From Arenibacter palladensis (GTDB lineage Bacteria; Bacteroidota; Bacteroidia; Flavobacteriales; Flavobacteriaceae), in contig NZ_FQUX01000003.1 of the NCBI RefSeq assembly GCF_900129275.1, forward strand, positions 62,001 to 126,000: a DNA stretch of 64,000 nt, written 5' to 3'. A program made the translations under genes and the position numbers. The notes under the pieces are model-generated. The model did not search any database. It was not told the origin of the DNA and worked only from the letters and a program-made list of their open reading frames with translations. Below, piece after piece: positions 55,026 through 63,921 of the stretch. How positions within the stretch are numbered: position 1 is the stretch's first letter; every line of letters begins with the position of its first letter.

Positions 55026-55937
55026 ATGCAACATTTTAAAACATTATCATCATATTTGGATTATTTAGGGCTGCCTCGACCAGAGCACCCTATGTTGAGC
55101 GTGTTCAACTCAAAAGGCGATGGCTATTTGCCTTGTCCAAGAGAAAGTTCGCCACCCATTACCAATGATTGCTATTCCATTAGTTTTAAAAAATACGTAG
55201 AAGGTAATTTAAACTACGGACGGACAAATTATGATTTCACGAATGGCGCATTAATTTTCATTTCCCCAAGACAAGTATTACAATGGGACAACAGCGTAGT
55301 ATTTGAACAAAAAGGGTTTTCTATAAACTTTCACGAAGATTTTTTGAAAGGAACGGAATTAGCCCATCAAATAAAAAAATATGGTTTCTTTTCCTATTCT
55401 GTAAATGAAGCATTACATCTTTCGCCAAAAGAAGAAAAGCAAATAGAATCAATTGTAGAAAATATTGAAATCGAGTATCAAAACAACCAAGATGCCTTTA
55501 GCAAAGAAATAATCGTTTCTCAATTGGACACCTTTTTAAAATACGCTAATCGGTTCTATGAAAGGCAATTTTTAAATAGGAAAGAAATATCCAACAATTT
55601 GCTAGAGCAATTTAATCAGCATTTAACGGAATATTTTGAATCCGGACAATTGCAAGAAAAAGGCATTCCCAGTATAGAACAAATCGCAGCTAAAATGTCG
55701 GTTTCGCAACGTTACTTAAGTGATACATTGAAAAAAGAAACAGGTAAAACCACAACCGAACATTTACACCTGCATTTAATAGATGAAGCAAAAAATATAC
55801 TATTACAACCAAATAAAAGTATTTCAGAAGTGGCATATGAATTAGGGTTTGAATATCCGCCCTATTTTTCGAGATTATTCAAAAAGAAAGAAGGTATGAG
55901 TCCAACCGAGTACAGAGAAAAATATAAATTAAACTAA
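55026..55937 (+). CDS. AraC family regulator (cassette 13)
   Basis: The protein has 303 residues with the standard C-terminal helix-turn-helix pair: IAAKMSVSQRYLSDTLKKETGKTT and VAYELGFEYPPYFSRLFKKKEGMSPTEYR. The N-terminal part is an unassigned ligand domain (CYSISFKKYVEG, LIFISPRQVLQW). The downstream membrane protein begins 1 bp after its stop. Confidence 0.9.
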   Translation: MQHFKTLSSYLDYLGLPRPEHPMLSVFNSKGDGYLPCPRESSPPITNDCYSISFKKYVEGNLNYGRTNYDFTNGALIFISPRQVLQWDNSVVFEQKGFSINFHEDFLKGTELAHQIKKYGFFSYSVNEALHLSPKEEKQIESIVENIEIEYQNNQDAFSKEIIVSQLDTFLKYANRFYERQFLNRKEISNNLLEQFNQHLTEYFESGQLQEKGIPSIEQIAAKMSVSQRYLSDTLKKETGKTTTEHLHLHLIDEAKNILLQPNKSISEVAYELGFEYPPYFSRLFKKKEGMSPTEYREKYKLN

Positions 55938-55938
55938 A

Positions 55939-56454
55939 ATGGAACTATTAAAATTAGCCACAGAATGGGCAAAAGCCGAAGTCTTCTCAACACGTTTCTT
56001 CATTTTCTTTGCAATTTTATTTTTAATCGCAAGTATTGGATTTTGGCAGTTGGGAAAAACGGATCTAGCAAAAGCATACATAATTCCAACCTTGGTAGCT
56101 GGTTTGTTACTTATGACCATAGGACTTGGATTATTTTACACTAATAAATCAAGAATTACCCAATTTGAAAAAGCATTTAATACTGATGCATCTGCCTTTT
56201 ATCAGTCTGAAATAGAACGTTCCGAGAGTACTTTAAAGGAATACACGGTTGTATTTAAGGTAATTCCAATTTTAATTATCGTAGCGGCATTAATAATTCT
56301 TTTTATTAGCACTCCAACTTGGAGAGCAATTGGCATTACAACCATTGCTATGTTGATAGTCATTTTATTAGTTGACGGAACCGCACACTCAAGAATTGAA
56401 GCCTACCATAAAGAATTGAAATTGGTGGATATTAAAAATGAAATAAAAAAATAA
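55939..56454 (+). CDS. small membrane protein (cassette 13)
   Basis: The protein has 171 residues with two N-terminal membrane helices (FFIFFAILFLIASIGFWQLG and TLVAGLLLMTIGLGLFYT) and two C-terminal ones (VIPILIIVAALIILFIS and GITTIAMLIVILLV). I do not recognise the family. It starts directly after the AraC gene. Confidence 0.7.
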   Translation: MELLKLATEWAKAEVFSTRFFIFFAILFLIASIGFWQLGKTDLAKAYIIPTLVAGLLLMTIGLGLFYTNKSRITQFEKAFNTDASAFYQSEIERSESTLKEYTVVFKVIPILIIVAALIILFISTPTWRAIGITTIAMLIVILLVDGTAHSRIEAYHKELKLVDIKNEIKK

Positions 56455-56591
56455 TTACACACAAACATGTGTCTAAGCAATAGCGGTTCAGGTGCAAATC
56501 TGGACCGTTTTTCATTAAATTAAAGTATATTGATCCCTGAAAAGCAGTAGCTTAAAATCCGCTACTGCCCATGCACGAGACGGTTGCGGGC
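56453..56591 (+). repeat. attC-like site S13
   Basis: The left arm is AATTACACACAAAC. A core with TCCAGGTGCAAATCTGGACC and CAGTAGC/GCTACTG is almost identical to S15. The right arm is GTTGCGGGC. Confidence 0.8.
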
Positions 56592-56660
56592 AAATTAACC
56601 AAACCAATCTAAAACGGATTATAAGACAAAGAATGACATATCAACAATGGAATAATAAAA

Positions 56661-57155
56661 ATGAAAGACTTAAATCAATACGTTGAAATTTACAAAGAAG
56701 AACTTAAAAAAGGTGACATTCAGGAAGCCTACGTTGGACTTGTTAAGTATGTAACAGGACTTGGGACAACATTGTCCAAAAATCTTTCAGAACACTATTC
56801 ATTTGGAAGTCTTTTTCAAGGGTATATGGACTATACCTATTTCTATTTCACAAACGACTTTTTGAAAAAGCGAAAGTTAAAAATTGGAGTTGTATTGAAC
56901 CATTCAAAAATGCAGTTTGAAATTTGGCTTCTAGGTCAAACAATTCCAATTCAAGAAAAGTATTGGGAATATTTTAAATCGACACGGTGGAATAAAAATA
57001 GAACTACGAGACCCCAATATTCAATACTAGAAACTGCTATAATTCAGAATCCAGACTTCAATGATTTGGAAAAATTATCAAGGCAAATTGAAGACAAATT
57101 AGTGCTTGTGGCGGATGAGATTATTCAGGACATTAAAACGAGTAAACTCATCTAA
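56661..57155 (+). CDS. DUF7000-like hypothetical protein (cassette 14)
   Basis: The protein has 164 residues, soluble. The pattern DLNQYVEIYKEELKKGDIQEAYVGLVKYV, SFGSLFQGYMDYTYFYF and KIGVVLNHSKMQFEIWLLGQ corresponds to a family I recall as DUF7000 (match by eye). Function is unknown. Confidence 0.68.
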   Translation: MKDLNQYVEIYKEELKKGDIQEAYVGLVKYVTGLGTTLSKNLSEHYSFGSLFQGYMDYTYFYFTNDFLKKRKLKIGVVLNHSKMQFEIWLLGQTIPIQEKYWEYFKSTRWNKNRTTRPQYSILETAIIQNPDFNDLEKLSRQIEDKLVLVADEIIQDIKTSKLI

Positions 57156-57171
57156 TGAGACAGAATAAACC

Positions 57172-57309
57172 AGCACCTAACAGCAGCTACCCAAAAGTGA
57201 CGGTTCTGCGGTTAAATCAAGCTTTGTGCTTCCATCCAAGTTTGTGCTTGGTTGACAGTGAAGTGCTCCGAAATCATCACATTCAGGTAGCTGAAAACCG
57301 TTATGTATC
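57172..57309 (+). repeat. attC-like site S14
   Basis: The left arm is AGCACCTAAC. CAGCTACC pairs with GGTAGCTG just before the right arm GTTATGTATC. It is less similar to the others. Confidence 0.6.
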
Positions 57310-57332
57310 ATTAAAGAAATACGAAATCCAAT

Positions 57333-57908
57333 TTGAAAGACCTCTATAATTTTCTTAATACTATTTCTCCAATTCAAGAAAACACTTGGAAAGAAGTAAA
57401 AAACCTTTTTAAAGAACATTCATTGAAAAAAGGTGAGTATTTTTTGAAAGAAGGTGCAGTAGCCAATAACTTTGGCTTTCTTAAAGAAGGAGTTGTTAGA
57501 GCGTTCTATCGTAATAATGAAGGAGCGGAATACAACAAACATTTCTTCACAAAAAACAATATGATCGGTGGCTATTCTTCCTTGGTTACCCAACTCCCAA
57601 ATACCATAAATCAACAAGCTTTAACTGACTGTTGTCTATTAATAGCAAACTACAGAAAATTAACAGATTTATTAGACCAGCATCAAGACTTGGAAAGAAT
57701 TTTAAGAAAAATTGCTGAACGCTATTTTGTTGATAAAGAAAAACGGGAAGTAGAAATTGTGTTGCTAGAAGCAAACAAACGATATGCTATTTTTCAAACA
57801 GAATATCCCGAATTAGAACAACTCATACCTCAGTACCACATTGCTTCTTACCTTGGTATAACACCCACACAATTAAGTAGAATTAGAGCCCAAAATAACA
57901 GGAGCTAG
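57333..57908 (+). CDS. Crp/Fnr family regulator (cassette 15)
   Basis: The protein has 191 residues. The ligand domain reads LKKGEYFLKEGAVANNFGFLKEGVVRAFY and the C-terminal helix-turn-helix ends ASYLGITPTQLSRIRAQ. It is the same subtype as the gene at 13925. It is followed at 73 bp by the Rid-like and DJ-1 genes, which it may control. Confidence 0.88.
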   Translation: MKDLYNFLNTISPIQENTWKEVKNLFKEHSLKKGEYFLKEGAVANNFGFLKEGVVRAFYRNNEGAEYNKHFFTKNNMIGGYSSLVTQLPNTINQQALTDCCLLIANYRKLTDLLDQHQDLERILRKIAERYFVDKEKREVEIVLLEANKRYAIFQTEYPELEQLIPQYHIASYLGITPTQLSRIRAQNNRS

Positions 57909-57981
57909 TTTTCTTTACATATGTAAATGTATACAAATCTTAAGTGTACTTCCTTTGAGCCATAATTGAAGTTCTAAAATT

Positions 57982-58485
57982 ATGATAGGAAAAATAATGT
58001 CGTTTGCAATATTGCCAATATTGTTTTCGTGCACACAACCAGAAAACTTAAACACTCAAAAAAATAATATTATGGCTCAAGAAAAAAACATATTTATCAA
58101 TCCAAAAGGATTATTTAACCCTAAATACAATGGCTTTTCTCACATCGTTAAAGTTCCAGAAGGAAAAAATTTATATTATTTCTCAGGTCAATGGGCTTCA
58201 AATGTTGAAGGTAAATTGGTTTCAAATAATTTTGAAGAACAAGTGAAGCAGACTGTTTCTAATGTTAAAACAGCTATAGAAGCAACAGGATTATCATTAG
58301 ATGATGTAGTAAAACAGACTGTTTATATTGTAGATTTTACACCTGAGAAAAAACAAATTATGATAGACGAAGCATCAAAAGAATGGAGAGTGAAAAATTT
58401 TCCTGCCAGTACTATTATTCCTTTACCTCTATTGGCTACTGCTCCAAATTGTCAAATAGAAATAGAAATTATCGCATCCAAATAA
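57982..58485 (+). CDS. Rid family lipoprotein lacking the catalytic Arg (cassette 15)
   Basis: The protein has 167 residues with a lipobox ILFSC, so it is exported. The Rid (YjgF) domain reads YFSGQWASNVEGKLV, VKTAIEATGLSLDDVVKQTVYI and the C-terminal FPASTIIPLPLLA. Deaminating Rid proteins have Arg in PARS at this point, and here it is Ser, so the imine hydrolase activity is probably absent. It is followed 7 bp later by the DJ-1-like gene. Confidence 0.85.
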   Translation: MIGKIMSFAILPILFSCTQPENLNTQKNNIMAQEKNIFINPKGLFNPKYNGFSHIVKVPEGKNLYYFSGQWASNVEGKLVSNNFEEQVKQTVSNVKTAIEATGLSLDDVVKQTVYIVDFTPEKKQIMIDEASKEWRVKNFPASTIIPLPLLATAPNCQIEIEIIASK

Positions 58486-58492
58486 TCATAAA

Positions 58493-59290
58493 ATGAAAAA
58501 CATAATTTCAATAATAACATTGGCAATGATTACTAACTTATCCCTTTACTCTCAAAACAGGAAAATTCTTTTTGTTTTGAGTGCTGCAAACACTTTAGAG
58601 CTTAACAAAGGACAAAAATTAAGACAAACAGGAGTCTTTTTAAATGAATTATACTTGGCCTATAAATCTGTTTCGGAAAATGGATATACAGTGGATTTTG
58701 CCACACCAAATGGTGTTGTCGCGACCATTGATGAAGAAAGTACGAACGATAAGTATTGGAAAGAAATATTAGAAATAAAGAAGGAATCATTAGAATTTAT
58801 AAAAAAAGATAATTCCTTCAATAACCCAATAACACTTGAAAATGCAATTGAAAATCAAGCTAATTATATAGGTGTAATTATTCCAGGTGGACAAGGTTTA
58901 ATGATAGATTTAATAGAAGACAAAAATATTCCCATTCTTTTAAATCATTTTGCTAAAGAGAACAAGCCAACCGGACTTATTTGCCACGCTCCCAGCCTTA
59001 TATTGACAATTGCAGTAGAAGAAAATCCATACATTGGATATAAAGTCAATTCTGTTTCACCTCTTGAAGAATTTGTTATTGAAAAATTCATAATGAAAGG
59101 AAAACCTAAAAACAGGAAAATAGCCCAGCAACTGAAAAAAATGGGATTAAAGTATAGAAGTGGTCTACCGAAAGCAAACTTTGCTTTAATAGATAGAAAT
59201 TTAATAACTAGTCAGAATCCATTTTCAAGTAGCTCTTTTAACATCCTTTATTTAGAAGCGTTATCGGGATATTTAGAATCAAAAAAATGA
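58493..59290 (+). CDS. secreted DJ-1/PfpI family protein (cassette 15)
   Basis: The protein has 265 residues with a signal peptide (LSLYSQ). DJ-1/PfpI features are KILFVLSAAN at the start and the nucleophile elbow GLICHAPSLIL with Cys-His. A Glu-like acid in the PGGQG block (VIIPGGQGLM) is present. It could be a glyoxalase III-like or chaperone-type enzyme. It ends 12 bp before site S15. Confidence 0.88.
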   Translation: MKNIISIITLAMITNLSLYSQNRKILFVLSAANTLELNKGQKLRQTGVFLNELYLAYKSVSENGYTVDFATPNGVVATIDEESTNDKYWKEILEIKKESLEFIKKDNSFNNPITLENAIENQANYIGVIIPGGQGLMIDLIEDKNIPILLNHFAKENKPTGLICHAPSLILTIAVEENPYIGYKVNSVSPLEEFVIEKFIMKGKPKNRKIAQQLKKMGLKYRSGLPKANFALIDRNLITSQNPFSSSSFNILYLEALSGYLESKK

Positions 59291-59302
59291 ATAGATAAAA
59301 AC

Positions 59303-59437
59303 GCTACACAACAATTTATATAAAATAAAGTAGTCCAGGTGCAAATCTGGACCGTTTTTCATTAAATTAAAGTATATTGACCTCTGAAAAACAGTCGCTT
59401 AAAATCCGCTACTGCCCATACACGAGGAGTTATAGCC
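59303..59437 (+). repeat. attC-like site S15
   Basis: The left arm is GCTACACAAC. The core from about 59329 on is nearly the same as in S13. The right arm is GTTATAGCC. Confidence 0.8.
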
Positions 59438-59452
59438 AATTAAAATGAACAT

Positions 59453-60220
59453 ATGATGTCCATAACAAAAGAATCTGAATTAATAGGAATGAAAAAAATT
59501 AGTGAAGTTGTAGGAACTACACTAAAATTGATGAGAGAACATGCTAAAGTTGGCATGTCGACTAAAGAATTGGATGAGTATGGAGGAGAAATTTTAAAAA
59601 GTTTTGGAGCCAAATCAGCACCATATGAAACTTACGGATTTCCTGGTTATTCTTGCATAAGTGTAAATGATGAAGCAGCTCACGGAATACCTTCCGAGAA
59701 AAAAATATTGAAAGAAGGGGATTTAATTAACATTGATGTTTCTGCGGAACTAAATGGTTTCTGGTCCGACAATGGAGGCTCTTTTGTACTGGGCAAGGAC
59801 ATTCATAATCACCAACCTCTTGTTGACGCTTCTAAAAACATTTTACGTAAAGCAATAGGGAACATTAAAGGCGGAGTAAAAATTTCTGAAATCGGATATT
59901 TAATAGAAACGGAAGCCAGAAAATCAGGATTTAAAGTCATTAAAAACTTGGCTGGTCACGGAGTGGGTAGAAGTCTGCACGAAGAACCAGAAAATATTTT
60001 AAACTATAGAGTTAGAACCAATCGAGAAAGGTTTAAAAAAAATACCACTGTCGCGATAGAAACCTTCATTTCAACAAAATCTACCGTTGCTGTAGAATTA
60101 AATGATGGTTGGACTTTAGTTGGCAATAAAGGTGGATATGTAACACAACACGAACAAACAATACTTGTAACAGATAACTATCCAGTCATTTTAACAGCAT
60201 CTAATGAAATCTGGAATTAA
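59453..60220 (+). CDS. map: type I methionine aminopeptidase (cassette 16)
   Basis: The protein has 255 residues. All metal and catalytic residues are visible: DEAAHGIPS, INIDVSAELNGFWSDNGGSF with two Asp, GHGVGRSLHEEP, AIETFIST and HEQTILV. It lacks a zinc-finger extension. It removes N-terminal Met; an extra mobile copy of an essential enzyme is notable, since the housekeeping copy is usually next to ribosomal genes. Confidence 0.92.
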   Translation: MMSITKESELIGMKKISEVVGTTLKLMREHAKVGMSTKELDEYGGEILKSFGAKSAPYETYGFPGYSCISVNDEAAHGIPSEKKILKEGDLINIDVSAELNGFWSDNGGSFVLGKDIHNHQPLVDASKNILRKAIGNIKGGVKISEIGYLIETEARKSGFKVIKNLAGHGVGRSLHEEPENILNYRVRTNRERFKKNTTVAIETFISTKSTVAVELNDGWTLVGNKGGYVTQHEQTILVTDNYPVILTASNEIWN

Positions 60221-60225
60221 TTGAC

Positions 60226-60387
60226 TGGCTACAGCAAGGGCTATAATTTAGTCCTACCCTATTCAAAATAGAAAATTTATTACTTTTAATACGGCATGGT
60301 TCCGATCTAGAAAAACCCCACCACGCCCAAAAGCTTGGCAGGCCAGATTTCCCAGACCGCAATCATAGTCTTGACCGTTGTGGCTAA
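60226..60387 (+). repeat. attC-like site S16
   Basis: The left arm GGCTACAGC is 2 mismatches from the inverse of GTTATAGCC at 59429. The loop holds CCACGCCCAAAAGCTTGG (60321-60338). The right arm is GTTGTGGCTAA. Confidence 0.72.
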
Positions 60388-60413
60388 TTAAAAAACTGTC
60401 GTTCAAGAATATT

Positions 60414-61445
60414 ATGACTAAGAAAAAAAAGACCTTAATAATCAGAATCATTTTGTTCGTTGGAACGGCAATTTCCATGTTTTTTGTGCCATGGCTTTTG
60501 GTCAAGGCATGGATACTTCCTTTACCTGATACAGTTCAAGAACAGTTGGATGAGGCCATTGGTCATGGATTTGATGGAATGATCGTTTATGTAGACCAAG
60601 CAAACAAGCCACCTCAGTTTTTTGCTTCCGGTTGGCATAATCGAGAATCTAAGATACCTGCAAAAGCTGACGCACTATTTAAGATTGCCAGTATTAGCAA
60701 ACTCTATGATGCTGTGGCCGTTACTAAACTGGTTAGTGCTGGCAAGCTGTCATTGGATAAAACAATAGCTGATTATTTACCAGAACTTTCTGGAAGAATT
60801 GAAAACGCTGAAAAAATAACCTTGAGGTTAATGATTCAGCATAGAAGTGGTATTCCCAATTTTACGAATGCTCTAAATTTTTGGGCAAACCCAACAAAAA
60901 CTTTTGAAGAGAGTCTTGCGTTGATTTTGGACAAACCAGCCAATTTTGAACCCGATGAAGATTATGAATACTGTAATACAAATTATCTTTTAATCAATAA
61001 GATAATGGATGATGTACTTGGTTATAATAACTTTCAATTCATTAAAGAAGAAATTCTTATACCACTAAATCTTAACCATACCTTCGGCTCATTAAGTGAA
61101 GTAAATATAGACGATGTAATGAGTGGCTATCATGTTGGACATCCTTTTGATTTAAAAAATGATGAACATGGTATGCTTGCTACCGCTGAAGACGTGGGTA
61201 TGTTCATAAGAGCATTGAATGATGGATCGGTATTTAAACAGGGAGAAAAGGAAATATATACTTCTATTTATGAGTATGAACATTCTGGTTGGGTTCCTGG
61301 ATATCAGAGTTTCGCAAAATATTACAAAGACATTGATGCTGCCATTGTTGAATTCTACAGCACAACTGATTCTAAATTGTACAATTGGAACTTATCAGAA
61401 ATAATAAATAACAGAATTGGAAAAATAGTTAAAAATAAAAACTAG
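60414..61445 (+). CDS. beta-lactamase-family serine hydrolase (cassette 17)
   Basis: The protein has 343 residues from ATG 60414, with an N-terminal membrane anchor (TLIIRIILFVGTAISMFFV). A class C/AmpC-like fold: IASISKLYDAVA (SxxK), DYEYCNTNYLLINKI (YxN) and EHSGWVPGYQS (HSG in place of KTG). It is probably a peptidase or esterase rather than a resistance gene; it faces the periplasm. Confidence 0.86.
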   Translation: MTKKKKTLIIRIILFVGTAISMFFVPWLLVKAWILPLPDTVQEQLDEAIGHGFDGMIVYVDQANKPPQFFASGWHNRESKIPAKADALFKIASISKLYDAVAVTKLVSAGKLSLDKTIADYLPELSGRIENAEKITLRLMIQHRSGIPNFTNALNFWANPTKTFEESLALILDKPANFEPDEDYEYCNTNYLLINKIMDDVLGYNNFQFIKEEILIPLNLNHTFGSLSEVNIDDVMSGYHVGHPFDLKNDEHGMLATAEDVGMFIRALNDGSVFKQGEKEIYTSIYEYEHSGWVPGYQSFAKYYKDIDAAIVEFYSTTDSKLYNWNLSEIINNRIGKIVKNKN

Positions 61446-61686
61446 CCGTTACAAGGTGTGTAATCCTTTGCACATAAGTTGCTTTTTGGAAACTTAGTTT
61501 TATAGTACAGTACCGCTTCCTACTCGAGAAAGTTATGCTTCTTTTGAAAAAAGAATAACCGATGATTAAATTCTTTAGAATGCCGAACTGAAAGTAAAGG
61601 CCTAGTAGACCTTTGATAGTGGGCAGCCAGGTGGAGGGCAGGTAAAAAAACAATACCTCTCTACGCTTAGCTAAGCCATTACCACC
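61442..61686 (+). repeat. degenerate attC-like site S17
   Basis: The left arm CTAGCCGTTAC resembles the inverse of GTTGTGGCTAA. The right end CATTACCACC is close to the inverse of GTTGGTAAC at 63134. The stem between them is poorly conserved. Confidence 0.45.
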
Positions 61687-61728
61687 AATCGTTAGACTAA
61701 CTAAATCTTTATCAGAAATAGAATTATT

Positions 61729-62955
61729 ATGCACAAAATACTTGCATTATTTATGGTAGTAGCTTTGAAGGTATCCACACTCCCAGCTCAAAACACCGCG
61801 TGGAACAGACATGTCATTGATTCCACAAACAGCGGAGCCGATGGGGTAAGGATAGCAGATGTGAATAATGATAATTTGCCCGATATTACCACTGGTTGGG
61901 AAGAAGGAGGTTATACTAAAGTATATATTCACCCAGGATTCGATTTGGTAAAACAAAAATGGCCATCTGTTAATGTTGGAAGAACCCCAAGTGTGGAGGA
62001 CGCTGTATTTGTGGATTTGGATAACGATGGCGCATTGGATGTAGTGAGCAGTACCGAAGGGGACAATAAGAGGATTTATTTCAATTGGGCTCCTAATAAT
62101 GCCATTGACTACCTCAATGCAGAAAAATGGAAGTCTCAGATACTTCCTGCTTCAGAAAAAGCCATACAATGGATGTACGCTTGGCCAATACAAATTGATG
62201 GAAAAAACGGAATCGATTTAGTGGTTGGTGCTAAAAACAAAGATGCAAAAATTGGTTGGTTTCAAGCACCCAAAAATACAAGAAAAATTTCCGATTGGAA
62301 GTGGTTTTCAATAAGCCCTGCAACATGGATTATGTCCATTATGTCTAAAGACATGGATGATGACGGTGATATGGATATTGTGGTGTCCGACCGTAAACAG
62401 GGGGAGACACAAGGAGTACGATGGCTGGAAAACCCAGGTAAAATTGGAAAACAAAAAAAAGAATGGGTCAATCACTTTATAGGATGCAAAGGCCTGGAAG
62501 TCATGTTTATGGACCTGACCGATTTGGATGGAGATGGCCTTGAAGATGTTATCGTAACGGAGGCAACTACCCGTAAAATAGTATTCTTAAAACGACTCGA
62601 CAAAACTGGTCAAAATTGGAAGAATTATTCTATTGACATTCCTGAATATATGGGCAAACCAAAATCTGTAGCAGTTGGTGACATCAACATGGATGGAAAA
62701 CTTGATTTGGTACATTCATTCGAAAAAGCAGATGAGGAAATTGAAGGGGTGTATTGGTTGTCTTATAATAACGCCCCTACTGATTCTGCATGGCAATGGC
62801 ATAAAGTTAGCGGCCCTATAGGTATTAAATACGACCGGGTTGAATTAGTTGATTTAGACGGTGACGGTGACCTGGACGTACTAACGTGTGAAGAAAATTA
62901 TGGTGCTGACAGTAAAGGTTTAGGTGTTATTTGGTATGAGAATCCTCATAATTAA
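61729..62955 (+). CDS. secreted FG-GAP/VCBS repeat protein (cassette 18)
   Basis: The protein has 408 residues with a signal peptide ending TLPAQ. Five calcium-binding DxDxDGxxD-type loops are visible: DLDNDGALDVV, DMDDDGDMDIV, DLDGDGLEDVI, DINMDGKLDLV and DLDGDGDLDVL. The protein is a beta-propeller of the FG-GAP type with no further domain; it is probably surface or periplasmic, binding sugar or protein. Confidence 0.88.
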   Translation: MHKILALFMVVALKVSTLPAQNTAWNRHVIDSTNSGADGVRIADVNNDNLPDITTGWEEGGYTKVYIHPGFDLVKQKWPSVNVGRTPSVEDAVFVDLDNDGALDVVSSTEGDNKRIYFNWAPNNAIDYLNAEKWKSQILPASEKAIQWMYAWPIQIDGKNGIDLVVGAKNKDAKIGWFQAPKNTRKISDWKWFSISPATWIMSIMSKDMDDDGDMDIVVSDRKQGETQGVRWLENPGKIGKQKKEWVNHFIGCKGLEVMFMDLTDLDGDGLEDVIVTEATTRKIVFLKRLDKTGQNWKNYSIDIPEYMGKPKSVAVGDINMDGKLDLVHSFEKADEEIEGVYWLSYNNAPTDSAWQWHKVSGPIGIKYDRVELVDLDGDGDLDVLTCEENYGADSKGLGVIWYENPHN

Positions 62956-63283
62956 GCCAATTGGTAGAATCTTAGTTACAAAAAAACAACTTTAACGGTA
63001 GTCAATAGTTAACACAAAATGTCGACCAAAGAAAATTACAGAAATAAAATTGGCACAATTTTGCAACATATGTAGTTCTTATAAAAATTTTTGTTTGGAT
63101 GTTTACCCCATATTGTACCGTCGAACTACAACAGTTGGTAACATTGTATAAAATAATAGCCGGGACAGCAGTATATTCAAGAGTGGTTTCTACTTCAACT
63201 TTTTGGCAACTTGATTTAAAGTGCCACACAGTTGGCTATTAATCATGTACAAACGTTGTGCGACATTTGAAAAACTATTTGAA
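62956..63283. other. intergenic region containing site S18
   Basis: The first part shows no gene. Site S18 occupies 63134-63263. Confidence 0.5.
63134..63263 (+). repeat. attC-like site S18
   Basis: The left arm is GTTGGTAAC. TTGTATAAAATAATAGCC pairs with GGCTATTAATCATGTACAA. The right arm is GTTGTGCGA. Confidence 0.8.
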
Positions 63284-63628
63284 ATGAAAAAATCTAAGGA
63301 AAATAGCGAACATTATAATTGGGGAGATAATTGTAGCGGATGGCATTTGGTGAAATCCAAAAGTTTGAGTGTAATAGAGGAAATGATGCCTCCAAAAACT
63401 CAAGAGAAAAAACATTATCATAGTAATTCCCAACAATTCTTCAGAATTTTAAACGGAAGGGCAACTTTCGAAATTGAAAATGAAATAATAGAAGTGGAAA
63501 GTGGAAACGGAATCCACATTCTGCCGAAAACAAAACACCGAATACGGAATGACCAATCAGAAAATTTGGAATTTATCGTGATTTCGGAACCAACAACTCG
63601 TGGAGACAGATATGATCTGGACGAATAA
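63284..63628 (+). CDS. cupin domain protein (cassette 19)
   Basis: The protein has 114 residues from ATG 63284; the open frame upstream runs through S18. Cupin motif 1 reads KHYHSNSQQFFRILNGRATFEI and motif 2 is ILPKTKHRIRN. It is a single-domain cupin that probably binds a metal through the His residues. Its role is unknown. Confidence 0.85.
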   Translation: MKKSKENSEHYNWGDNCSGWHLVKSKSLSVIEEMMPPKTQEKKHYHSNSQQFFRILNGRATFEIENEIIEVESGNGIHILPKTKHRIRNDQSENLEFIVISEPTTRGDRYDLDE

Positions 63629-63631
63629 AAA

Positions 63632-63641
63632 GGCACAAAAC
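63632..63641 (+). repeat. left arm of site S19
   Basis: GGCACAAAAC is close to the inverse of GTTGTGCGA at 63255. The rest of the site cannot be outlined. A second site start, AACAACACCCTATATAATTAAC, lies at about 63853. Confidence 0.45.
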
Positions 63642-63921
63642 AATGTAAAACGGTTATTACGGCGTCCCTATAGCTATCAGGACCAACCAGTAACCAATGA
63701 CTTGAATTAAAAATTATTGTTGGACAAATAATTTATGAAACTGTTGTCTGCAATTGAAACAGGGAATAAGGGAGTTTTAATAAGGGTCAATAAATTAGAA
63801 ACGAGTATTGCTTCTCAGTAGGTATTACTCGAAAGTGAAAAATAGCGAAAGAACAACACCCTATATAATTAACAAATCTGGGTTGCTTGGTTTACTTGCA
63901 TCTAAAAAATACTAATCGAAA

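Noticed and set aside
56480-56575. A tRNA-like T-arm (GGTTCAGGTGCAAATCTGGACC) near 56494
   Set aside because: No acceptor stem, D-arm or anticodon arm fits around it, and the same block recurs in S15 as part of the attC-like site.
40530-63263. The repeated palindromes as a CRISPR array
   Set aside because: Repeats are 130-300 bp, differ among themselves and are separated by whole genes, not by uniform short spacers.
63734-63820. A 28-codon frame after the cupin gene
   Set aside because: No supporting feature, and it lies inside the poorly outlined S19 region.
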